From contig JAIEPU010000116.1 in NCBI GenBank assembly GCA_019748235.1, forward strand, positions 1 through 34,440: DNA of 34,440 nt. Reading direction: 5' to 3'. The notes below the pieces were generated by a model that was given only the letters and a program-made list of their open reading frames with translations, was not told the DNA's origin and did not search any database. Made by a program: the position numbers and the translations under genes. The first letter of the stretch is position 1. Each line of letters begins with the position of its first letter. Positions 9,598 through 17,681 of this stretch are shown piece by piece. Source of the stretch: a bacterium. GTDB lineage: Bacteria > Planctomycetota > Planctomycetia > Kolteriales > Kolteriaceae.

Positions 9598-10283
9598 ACG
9601 AGCCATTGAATCGACTTGGTGTCCTCACGGAATGTTGGACAGAGATCGGCGTTTGGGGGAACCGAACTTGTCCGACGCTGAACGACGTCGTCCATTGCCA
9701 TAACTGTGCCGTCTTCGGCGGGGCAAGCCGTCGATTTTTGGAAGGCCCTTGCCCGCCCGGTTATCTCGACGAGTGGACATCCAGACTGAAAGAACCGCTG
9801 GAAGAGGCGGATCAAGACTTCGAAACGGTGATGATCTTTCGACTTGGAGATGAGTGGCTTGCCCTTCGCGTGGCCGTATTGGTTGAGGTAACGACGACGC
9901 GTCCCATACACCGAATTCCTCATCGAACGGGATTTCTCGCAGGAGTTGCCAATATTCGAGGTGAGCTTCAGCTTTGTGCCCGTCTCGATCTGGCACTTGG
10001 TATGAAGCGGGATATCGATCTCTCACCGCCGGGAGTCCGTGGAGAGGAGCAAAACAAGTCTCGACTCATCGTGGTGCAGTCCGAAGGTGAACGGTGGGTA
10101 TTTCCCGTGGATGAGGTCGATGAAGTGTTCCGATTTCCGATCAGCGAACTTGGGAATGTGCCCGCGACGCTTTCTCGATCGCATCAACGATTGGCGAAAG
10201 GCGTGTTTCAATCAAAAGGAAGGGCCGTGGGGCTGCTCGATGACGGTCGTTTATTCCCATTGCTGCGGGGGAAGATGCGATGA
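9594..10283 (+). CDS. cheW: CheW-like coupling protein with N-terminal four-cysteine segment (WspD-like)
   Basis: 229 aa; the second coupling protein of the cluster. The GTG start at 9594 is supported by GAGG at 9584-9587 and a 4-bp overlap with the cheR stop. The CheW domain occupies ~75-225 (VMIFRLGDEWLALRV, IHRIPHRTGFLAGVANIRGE, WVFPVDEVDEVFRF). Ahead of it, residues ~10-45 contain cysteines spaced C-x11-C-x8-C-x2-C (CWTEIGVWGNRTC, VHCHNC), which could bind a metal. From memory a similar cysteine segment occurs in WspD proteins; no database was checked. Ends with ATGA overlap into cheA. Confidence 0.9.
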   Translation: MNEPLNRLGVLTECWTEIGVWGNRTCPTLNDVVHCHNCAVFGGASRRFLEGPCPPGYLDEWTSRLKEPLEEADQDFETVMIFRLGDEWLALRVAVLVEVTTTRPIHRIPHRTGFLAGVANIRGELQLCARLDLALGMKRDIDLSPPGVRGEEQNKSRLIVVQSEGERWVFPVDEVDEVFRFPISELGNVPATLSRSHQRLAKGVFQSKGRAVGLLDDGRLFPLLRGKMR

Positions 10284-13042
10284 CCGACTTCGGGAATTTT
10301 TCCATGATGGAGCTCTTCCGGGAAGAGGTTCGCTCCCACACCGCGACTCTCAGCGAGGGATTGCTCGCACTGGAACAGGATCCGAGTGATCTCGGGAATA
10401 TTGAACCTCTCATGCGTGGCGCCCATTCCATCAAAGGGGCCTCGCGTATCGTCAACATCGAGCCCGCGGTTCAGCTTGCTCACTCGATGGAAAGTGTGTT
10501 TGTCGCGATTCAAGAGGGAAGGATAGGCATCACCCCCAGTGGGATCGACGTTCTACTGCAGGGAACCGATATCCTCGCCGAATTGAGCCAGGTGCGCGAG
10601 GAGGAGATCGCCTCTTGGTCGGCGAAACGATCGGCAGACGTTCAGCGGTTGCAGGCTCAGCTCCAAGCCATCGAAGCAGGAACGATCGAATCGCTCGCTC
10701 CACCAAAACAGACAACCGCCGTTTCGGAAGTGGTGCGAACTTCAGCTCCCATGATCGAACGGAACATTAAGGTCGTCATCCCTCGCGCGCCGATCGCGAT
10801 CAACACCGATTCATCCATGGTGACGGTCTTTCGCGAAGAGGTTCGCTCGGCTGCATTCACCATTAATGAAGAACTTGCAAAACCGGCGGCACCCGATTCC
10901 GCGTCGCTCGAAAGATGCGTCGAGGCGGCGCAGAGCATTCGGGGAGCGGCGCGGCTTGTCGGATTCGATGGCGTGTCAGAATTGGGGCAAAGCCTGCATC
11001 GATTCTTCGTCGAGTGGCGTGATCAAAGTCATGCAGACTCGCCTGAAGAACAGCAGGTGTTATTAGACACGTTGATATTCATCGCGGAGTTGATTCCGGT
11101 CGAGGATGATGATCTGCCGGCATGGATGGAGGCAAACGCCGATCGCGTCGCACAACTCAAAGAGAGATTAAAGTGGTCGCCGACCGTGTCACTTTCGCCA
11201 GCACTTCCTCAACCGCAGACGTCTTCCTCGGTACAGGCTCCGACACCGGCGGCGAAGGTAGAAACGCCAACGAAGAAGACATCGAGCACGGCCGCTGCGG
11301 AATCCGAGGAGGCGGTTGTCCGCGTGACCGCGCAGAGTTTGAACCGGTTGATGGGGCTTGCCGGGGAATCACTCGTGCAGGCACGCTGGCTCGATCCGTT
11401 CTCGACCGCGCTTCTGAAGTTGAAACGTCAGCAAGATCGTCTCGCGGAGTCGATCGATTCCTTGGAAAGCTCCTTAGTGAGCGATGTCCGGCGAGACCAG
11501 TCAACGTCACGTTTTTTGGAGGTGCGCCAACTCGTCGCCAGTTGTCGCGATACATTGATGTCGCGCATGGAGGAGTTTCAAAATCACGCCGCCCGGGCAG
11601 AAGATCTCAATAGTCGACTCTACCGCGAAGTGATTGCTAGCCGCATGCGACCCTTCAGCGACGGAGCACATGCGTTCCCGCGGCTTGTTCGCGATATGGC
11701 GCGCGATCTGAACAAGCAGGTTCGACTCGTGATTGACGGTTCTTCCACGGCGGTCGATCGGGATGTTCTAGAAAAGCTCGAAGCCCCACTGACGCATTTA
11801 CTGCGAAACGCCATCGATCATGGCATTGAGTTTCCGGCTGATCGACTGCAGGCGGGCAAGCCCGAGTCGGGCACGATTCGGCTTGAAGTGAAACATCGAG
11901 CCGGCATGCTGGACATCACGATTTCTGACGACGGCGGGGGAATCGATCCAGAAAAGCTACGGAAAAAGATTGTTGACCGACGACTGACGACGGCCGAAAT
12001 GGCGTCGAGTATGAATGAGGCTGAACTCCTGGAGTTTCTATTTCTGCCCGGATTCTCTACGGCGTCGGCTGTCACCGAGTACTCAGGGCGAGGAGTGGGA
12101 CTCGACGTCGTTCAGACGATGGTACGCCAGGTGGGCGGGTTGGTTCGGATATCATCGGAGTTTGGCAAGGGGACACGCTTCCAACTTCAACTTCCGATTA
12201 CGCTCTCCGTCCTGCGGGCGGTCATCGTCAACATCGCCGGTGAGCCGTACGCATTTCCCCAGAACAGGATTGACCGATTGATTCGGGTAGGTCGTTCGCA
12301 GATCCGGTCGATCGAGCATCGGCAGTTCGTCGCGGTGGATGGACAGCAAGTCGGACTAGTTTTAGCAGCACAACTTCTCGATTTACCTGGCACAGTGCCG
12401 GCCGGTGAGGAATTGCCCGTTCTCTTGTTGAGTGATTCAACGGGGCAGTACGGTCTAATTGTGGATTCATTCCAGGGGGAACAGGATCTGGTGGTGCGCC
12501 CGCTCGATAGCCGCCTGGGTAAGGTGGCGACGCTAAGCGCGGCCGCGATTCTGGACGATGGGTCTCCCGTCCTAATCGCGGACGTTGAGGACATGGTCCG
12601 TTCGATGGACCAGTTCATTCAGGGTAACGCTCTTCGCCGTTGTGAGGAGCAAAAGAAAGAGTCCGGCCCGCAAAAAAGGATCTTGGTGGTCGATGATTCC
12701 ATCACAGTTCGCGAAGTCGAGCGCCAACTTCTCCGGACGCATGGATATGATGTGATGGTGGCGGTCGATGGTCGGGATGGCTGGAATATCCTGCAGTCGG
12801 AAAACTTCGATCTCGTTGTAAGCGACGTCGATATGCCTCGCATGAATGGTCTGGAGCTTGTTCAGTCGATGCGAAACGATCCGGCGCTCCGCAGCTTGCC
12901 AGTCATTATCGTGTCCTACAAGGAGCGAGAGGAAGACCGACTCCGTGGGCTCGAGGTAGGGGCAAATGCGTACTTGACGAAGAGCAGCTTCCACGACAAC
13001 ACTTTTCTGCAAACCGTCGTTGATCTGATCGGCGAGTCTTGA
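10280..13042 (+). CDS. cheA: Hybrid CheA histidine kinase with receiver domain (WspE-like), two Hpt-like domains
   Basis: A 920-aa cytoplasmic kinase. Hpt1 is at ~5-130 with phosphoacceptor His49 in [12 protein letters not shown] (10424). A second Hpt-like domain at ~180-300 begins with the same FREEVRS motif, but the phosphoacceptor position is Gln218 ([11 protein letters not shown], 10931), so it should be inactive. A Ser/Pro/Thr linker and a dimerisation helix region follow, then HATPase ([32 protein letters not shown]), a CheW-like domain (~640-770) and a receiver (~795-918) with Asp849 in [12 protein letters not shown]. The P2 domain that docks CheY in classical CheA is absent. As in WspE, phosphate could pass to its own receiver, to CheB and to the REC-PP2C output. 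Confidence 0.94.
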   Translation: MTDFGNFSMMELFREEVRSHTATLSEGLLALEQDPSDLGNIEPLMRGAHSIKGASRIVNIEPAVQLAHSMESVFVAIQEGRIGITPSGIDVLLQGTDILAELSQVREEEIASWSAKRSADVQRLQAQLQAIEAGTIESLAPPKQTTAVSEVVRTSAPMIERNIKVVIPRAPIAINTDSSMVTVFREEVRSAAFTINEELAKPAAPDSASLERCVEAAQSIRGAARLVGFDGVSELGQSLHRFFVEWRDQSHADSPEEQQVLLDTLIFIAELIPVEDDDLPAWMEANADRVAQLKERLKWSPTVSLSPALPQPQTSSSVQAPTPAAKVETPTKKTSSTAAAESEEAVVRVTAQSLNRLMGLAGESLVQARWLDPFSTALLKLKRQQDRLAESIDSLESSLVSDVRRDQSTSRFLEVRQLVASCRDTLMSRMEEFQNHAARAEDLNSRLYREVIASRMRPFSDGAHAFPRLVRDMARDLNKQVRLVIDGSSTAVDRDVLEKLEAPLTHLLRNAIDHGIEFPADRLQAGKPESGTIRLEVKHRAGMLDITISDDGGGIDPEKLRKKIVDRRLTTAEMASSMNEAELLEFLFLPGFSTASAVTEYSGRGVGLDVVQTMVRQVGGLVRISSEFGKGTRFQLQLPITLSVLRAVIVNIAGEPYAFPQNRIDRLIRVGRSQIRSIEHRQFVAVDGQQVGLVLAAQLLDLPGTVPAGEELPVLLLSDSTGQYGLIVDSFQGEQDLVVRPLDSRLGKVATLSAAAILDDGSPVLIADVEDMVRSMDQFIQGNALRRCEEQKKESGPQKRILVVDDSITVREVERQLLRTHGYDVMVAVDGRDGWNILQSENFDLVVSDVDMPRMNGLELVQSMRNDPALRSLPVIIVSYKEREEDRLRGLEVGANAYLTKSSFHDNTFLQTVVDLIGES

Positions 13043-13044
13043 GC

Positions 13045-14058
13045 ATGCGTGTTGCCATCGTCAATGATGCTCCTCTCGCACGTGAAGTGCTAAAGCGCGT
13101 GATACTTTCGACGCCGAATCATTCCGTCGCCTGGCTCGCGGAAGATGGGGCGGATGCCGTTCGCAAGGCGCATCAAGATCCTCCGGACATCATCCTGATG
13201 GATCTTGTCATGCCGGTCATGGACGGGGTCGAGGCGACACGCCGGATCATGGCGGAAAAACCTTGCCCCATTCTCTTGGTGACTTCGAGCGTGACGGGAA
13301 ATTTCAATCTCGTTTATCGAGCGATGGGAAACGGCGGGCTCGACGCGGTGAATACACCGACACTTGGAGCGGGCGGAGTCATTCAAGGAGCCGAGGGAAT
13401 TCTTGCTCGGTTAACGAAATTGTCGAAGACATCAGAAAAGACTCAAGCGATTGCCTCATCCTCATCATCGATCAGTGCGCACGAGATCGATTTAAATCTC
13501 GTCCCGATTATCGCGATCGGAGCCTCGACCGGCGGACCCTCCGCGATCGCACAAGTCCTGACCTCACTCCCGAAGAATCTCGGGGCGAGTGTCATCATCG
13601 CGCAGCACATCGCCGCTGATTTTGCCCCCAGTCTGGCGAAGTGGCTGGAGGATTCAGCCGGGCGTACCGTGCGGGTTGCTAGGCCTGGTGACTCGCCAAC
13701 GGCGGGGGTCGTGCTTCTGGCCAGTACCAATGATCATCTCGTCATTCGGGCCGACCGGAAAGTAGGTTATGAATCCGAGCCGGCAAACTATCCCTATCGA
13801 CCTTCGGTGGACGTTCTCTTCGAAAGCCTCGCGCGGCACTATCCGCAACCCGGCGTGGCGGTTCTTTTAACTGGCATGGGGAGCGACGGGGCAAGGGGAC
13901 TTCTCATGCTCCGGCAGCGCGGTTGGCACACCATCGCGCAGAATGAAGCGACGAGCATCGTCTATGGAATGCCGAAATCGGCGGCAGAGATGAAAGCAGC
14001 GATCGAAATCCTTCCGATTCAAGGGATCGCCGCCGCGATTGCATCGAAGATAAAGTAG
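13045..14058 (+). CDS. cheB: CheB-type protein-glutamate methylesterase (WspF-like)
   Basis: 337 aa; removes methyl groups from the receptor and so opposes CheR. An N-terminal receiver ([11 protein letters not shown], phosphoacceptor in [12 protein letters not shown]) is joined by a Ser-rich linker to the esterase domain. The catalytic triad is visible as Ser in [10 protein letters not shown], His in [13 protein letters not shown] and Asp in GMGSDGARG (residues 161, 188 and 281 from ATG 13045). GGCGAG at 13031-13036 favours ATG 13045; a TTG at 13039 overlapping the cheA stop is the alternative. Last gene of the operon; a convergent gene ends 60 bp downstream and no clear hairpin terminator is seen in between. 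Confidence 0.94.
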   Translation: MRVAIVNDAPLAREVLKRVILSTPNHSVAWLAEDGADAVRKAHQDPPDIILMDLVMPVMDGVEATRRIMAEKPCPILLVTSSVTGNFNLVYRAMGNGGLDAVNTPTLGAGGVIQGAEGILARLTKLSKTSEKTQAIASSSSSISAHEIDLNLVPIIAIGASTGGPSAIAQVLTSLPKNLGASVIIAQHIAADFAPSLAKWLEDSAGRTVRVARPGDSPTAGVVLLASTNDHLVIRADRKVGYESEPANYPYRPSVDVLFESLARHYPQPGVAVLLTGMGSDGARGLLMLRQRGWHTIAQNEATSIVYGMPKSAAEMKAAIEILPIQGIAAAIASKIK

Positions 14059-14118
14059 TAGCTCGTCATTCCATTCGTTCGAGACCGTTTGCCATTCAAT
14101 ACCGACAAGATGCGGAGA

Positions 14119-15879
14119 TCAAAACGTCCGATGGGGCGTGCCGATCTCGAGTTCATTTGAAACGCGGTGAAACAGTGAAAGAAAACTCTCGAGTGAATGC
14201 CACACGTCTCGCTTGATTGTGTTGTCGTTGATGAGGGGAGCGAGCCCGAGTTCGCGCAACTTTGGATTAAGTTTGATCGACTTCTTCAATTCGTCGACGC
14301 TTTCCATCCCAAGTTCAGAGGCAATTTCTTCCGGACCGAGGTCCTTGAGATAAAGCCGGGCAATCGCACCGATCGGTTCGGGAAATTCTTCGATTCGCTT
14401 CGATTGATCGGTCCCTGTTTTCAGAAATGGACCGGTCACTGTTTCGAGAGCCTGGCAGAACCGCTCATGATCTTGCGCAATCATGTGATCCATCTCTGAT
14501 GGCTTTGGAATCAATCGTTCTGCCTTGCGACGAGGTTGTCCGAAAAGGGCAAGTCCTTCGCCGAGCGTATCCTTGAATTCGATGGTGCCATGCTTATGGC
14601 ACGCCATGCAAGAGAGTCCGTTGACGATCGCAGGCGTTCCTGACGTTTTGAGCGCGTCACTTACGACCTCGATTGGCCCGCTGTCAATCCGATTCCCCTT
14701 TCCGTCAACGAGGAGATAGCCCTGCAAACCATTCGGAAGGTTGAAGATGATCTCGCCTCCATCGTGCTGAAACGCTTGCGCGGCAAAAGGGTTTTCGCGA
14801 AAGGTGGGGCCGAGCGGAAAATGAAAAATGTTGTGCGGCCCCTCATTTGACTTGAAGTCGTAGCTTTTCCAATAAGAGCCATAGGCCGCCCTGTGCCGGT
14901 CAACGAGTCTGTTTTGGCCAGAGACTCCGCTGGTCGCGAAACCGGCGCGAGCGAGACGATCTTTCAGAAAATCCGTTTCGACATCGACCCCCAACATGTC
15001 TTCGAGAGGACGCGCGGACATCGGTAGCATGAGAAGAGTGTGATAGAGCGGGGGACGTGACGCGAAGGATATGAACCAGTCGGCTCGAAGAGCCGGCAAA
15101 TCCGTTTCGGCCAGTTGATACACCTCGGACGCAGTCGCATTCATCTCCGGATCAGAGGGAATTTGTTCGAACTTCAACCCGTAAGGATAGACTTCAAGCA
15201 CCTTTCTCCAGAGATCATTCTTGTTCCATCCGACGTCGCGTAGATCGATGGCATAGATGATCTGACGGCCATCGATATCCGTGGGCACAACAAGATTTCT
15301 CTCCCAACTCAAACTATTGATCAATTTGGAGAGGGCGGCTCGATAGAGGCGAAGCTCATCATCGTTGACTTGTCTGTTATTGTGAAGGTTCGTCAATGTA
15401 TAGTAGCGCTGAAAAGGTCGATCCGACGAAGGCGTCTTTCGTAGATGATTCAATATCGATTGCAGTGCGGACTTCTCTGAAATGAATTCTCTTGAAGCGC
15501 GTGCGGGGAAAGGAGCATTCGCCAGGATCCAGCGTCGAAAGATCTCTTGTTCCGCGTTCGATGGCCGAGCAGGCGCATCTTCCGGCGGCATGTCCTTGGA
15601 AATCGCGACGCGTTGCCAAAGTGCCGAATCCTCCGGCTTGCCGGGCGTGATGAATGGCTTGTCCTCTGGATCGCTTGGATGGGAGATCAGTATGTCTCGG
15701 TCGAGCACTTGGAGTCGAGGAGCTTTGAAGTCGATTCCGTGGCAGCGATAGCAGTAGGTCTTCAGGAAGTCATAACCTTGGTTCGCGAGCGTGGGGTCGA
15801 TCGTGTCGGAATTCTGGGCGGCGATCTGAGAGACGGCCAACACGACGAGCGACATGGCGGCAATGATTTTCTTTCTCAC
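14119..15879 (-). CDS. Secreted di-heme c-type cytochrome-domain protein
   Basis: A large periplasmic protein. After a signal peptide (RKKIIAAMSLVVLAVSQIAAQ) comes a cytochrome c domain with CYRCH and a planctomycete-style KDMPPED that can supply the axial Met. About 300 residues without a recognised domain follow, then a second heme site CMACH inside GLSCMACHKHG, and a helical C-terminus. Start: GTG 15879 puts the signal peptide at the N-terminus. The frame is open to GTG 15942, which overlaps the upstream stop as GTGA but would add 21 residues before the signal sequence. Either way it is the second gene of an operon with the SH3-tailed protein. Redox or electron-transfer role is likely; the substrate is unknown. 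Confidence 0.82.
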   Translation of the reverse strand: MRKKIIAAMSLVVLAVSQIAAQNSDTIDPTLANQGYDFLKTYCYRCHGIDFKAPRLQVLDRDILISHPSDPEDKPFITPGKPEDSALWQRVAISKDMPPEDAPARPSNAEQEIFRRWILANAPFPARASREFISEKSALQSILNHLRKTPSSDRPFQRYYTLTNLHNNRQVNDDELRLYRAALSKLINSLSWERNLVVPTDIDGRQIIYAIDLRDVGWNKNDLWRKVLEVYPYGLKFEQIPSDPEMNATASEVYQLAETDLPALRADWFISFASRPPLYHTLLMLPMSARPLEDMLGVDVETDFLKDRLARAGFATSGVSGQNRLVDRHRAAYGSYWKSYDFKSNEGPHNIFHFPLGPTFRENPFAAQAFQHDGGEIIFNLPNGLQGYLLVDGKGNRIDSGPIEVVSDALKTSGTPAIVNGLSCMACHKHGTIEFKDTLGEGLALFGQPRRKAERLIPKPSEMDHMIAQDHERFCQALETVTGPFLKTGTDQSKRIEEFPEPIGAIARLYLKDLGPEEIASELGMESVDELKKSIKLNPKLRELGLAPLINDNTIKRDVWHSLESFLSLFHRVSNELEIGTPHRTF

Positions 15880-15938
15880 GGGCGAAACCTGTTCTCTCGA
15901 AATTTTTCGATGCCAGTAGTCGACGACTACAACTCTAA

Positions 15939-17363
15939 TCACTGCGGTGCGAAGGGAATTGAATACTCCGAGGCTTGTTGGGAGTAGAGAAATCCATTCA
16001 CCGTCGCTCCGTCAGTTTTGTTAGCCGTGACCCAATACCATTCTCCCATTCGGCCGTTGTTTCGCACGATGTCGCCGGCGGAAAGCTTGAGCAAATTCTG
16101 AGGTCCGAGCTTGATGGCAGCCGATCGCGACGTCACTTCGAGCCAATCCCCTGCGTCCGTGAACAACAGTGGCTCTCCGGATTCATTCAAGTTGGTTTCC
16201 TTGGTGTATCGAATTGTCACCGCGGCCTTCATCGGCCCGACGAATCGGCGAAGTTCTTTGTATTCTTGCCGAATTGCCTCCCCTCTCCCAGTCGCGTCGG
16301 GCTCATCGCCCGGCGCGCCCGAGCCAGGTTCCGCGCCATAAGTGGCGCGTGGTTCGAATTCTGTCGGAGCCTCATTAGGGGCCGCTATCTCAGGTGCCGG
16401 ACGATCGAGCGAGGGCTCTCCCTCTCCCCACGCGACGGAGAACGACGCGGTAATTGTGCCAAGCGAAGGAGAGTTCGGAAGAATCTCAGCCGCTGCGCTC
16501 TTGGAATAGTTCGTCACAAGGAATTCGTCGGAAACTTGGTTCGTACGGTGCCATCCGGTAATCAATTTTGAAGCCTTACGTCGCACGATGAAGTGCTTGT
16601 AGTTCTGATTTTCACTGAAGGCAAAGACACTAATCCCATCAACGGCGAGGCGAACGGCGGCGTCGTGCGGTGAATTGTTGATCAAACGAATTGCATAGGC
16701 TTCACCTCGTGAAATCTTGAGGAAGGCCAAACCATTTACGTCATGAGCGAGCCGAGGAGTATAGTCGTTACCATTCTTAATGCACACTTCCATTCCGTAC
16801 GGGCTATTGGGAGAGGCAAATACACGTGGACCGCTTAGCGTTGTTTGCGGATTCAAAACAACGTTTTGCAGGACCGAAGGATTTGGTTCGTTGATGGGAT
16901 CGATTCTCCCCGTCGGACCAAAGAGAGTCGCGAACGTCGCGGGATTCGCGAAGTCACGAGTGAACGTGAAGAGAGTCTTGCCGGAAAGATCAACAAGTTC
17001 ACCTCGAATCGTCGCCTTGCGATCGTCTAGCGAATACTTCCCTTGCAATCCTAGTTTCGCACGCGGGAGGCAACGAATTTCTAGTTTAACGAGAGCCTTG
17101 TTCAGAAGTTGAATGATTCCGGGGCCGGCATGCGACGATAGCTGAGGCGGACCGGTGAATTCTCCAATGGACAAGGAGTCCTCATTCGAACCCCTGAGGA
17201 ACTTCGCCAACTGCTGCGCAATCAAGGCGAGTTCATTTTCGAGTTCATCGGGACCGGAGGCGTTCCCCCTTGATCCTGAAGTCGACGAACTTTGCGCAGC
17301 GATCTCTCCTTGCATAAACAACATCGCGAGAAGCAGGGGGATACACTTCCATGATCGGGGCAT
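15939..17363 (-). CDS. Secreted protein sharing two domains with the neighbouring caspase, SH3-like C-terminus
   Basis: About 474 aa. The start at 17363 has GAGGTGA just upstream and directly gives a signal peptide (MPRSWKCIPLLLAMLF, cleavage after IAAQ). Three parts are visible. A first segment (IGEFTGPPQLSSHAGPGI..., LGLQGKYSLDD...) resembles the FlgO/CsgG-like segment of the caspase gene at 17682. A beta-rich domain (~16430-16803: SPYGMEV, AIRLINNSPHDAAVRLAVDG, ITGWHR, FLVT, GTITASF) aligns by eye with the caspase C-terminus (FPYRLEV, ELRLQNGSEKPAFVRIMIDG, IPGWYR, FDVT, GDISAYF). A Pro/Glu-rich linker then leads to an SH3-like tail (~15966-16170: DAGDWLEV, LSAGDIVRNN, GEWYWVTA, GFLYSQQ). 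Function unknown; the SH3 tail suggests binding to wall or protein. Confidence 0.8.
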   Translation of the reverse strand: MPRSWKCIPLLLAMLFMQGEIAAQSSSTSGSRGNASGPDELENELALIAQQLAKFLRGSNEDSLSIGEFTGPPQLSSHAGPGIIQLLNKALVKLEIRCLPRAKLGLQGKYSLDDRKATIRGELVDLSGKTLFTFTRDFANPATFATLFGPTGRIDPINEPNPSVLQNVVLNPQTTLSGPRVFASPNSPYGMEVCIKNGNDYTPRLAHDVNGLAFLKISRGEAYAIRLINNSPHDAAVRLAVDGISVFAFSENQNYKHFIVRRKASKLITGWHRTNQVSDEFLVTNYSKSAAAEILPNSPSLGTITASFSVAWGEGEPSLDRPAPEIAAPNEAPTEFEPRATYGAEPGSGAPGDEPDATGRGEAIRQEYKELRRFVGPMKAAVTIRYTKETNLNESGEPLLFTDAGDWLEVTSRSAAIKLGPQNLLKLSAGDIVRNNGRMGEWYWVTANKTDGATVNGFLYSQQASEYSIPFAPQ

Positions 17364-17447
17364 CGAATCACCTCGGGAGTGGTCAGCGAACACGCGACAG
17401 CACCGGCTCAAGTAATCGTGTACACGGATAGAGTCCGCGATTATCTG

Positions 17448-17476
17448 ATTCTCAATGACGGTAAGACAATCGTCAA
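17448..17476 (-). promoter_or_regulatory. Candidate sigma70-type promoter for the SH3-protein/cytochrome operon
   Basis: On the minus strand, TTGACG (17476-17471) and GAGAAT (17453-17448) are separated by 17 bp, 5/6 and 4/6 matches to the consensus boxes. It would give a leader of roughly 75 nt before the start at 17363. The rest of the 318-bp divergent gap (17364-17681) shows no comparable plus-strand promoter for the caspase gene. Confidence 0.3.
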
Positions 17477-17681
17477 CTGGCGAACTCGAGTATTAAAGGG
17501 ATGAGATTTCGGGCGGAAATACGGCAGGCAGATTCCACAAGGTCGGTTTTAGAACGGATGTCCGGATTTCTAGGAAGAGGAGGATAACGAATAGTGGAGA
17601 TTTGAGCCCTCCTCGTTTAGCCTTTCTGACATCCGAATGATGACCGATGGCGGTAGTCTCAATCTCGATGGAAATCCAAAG

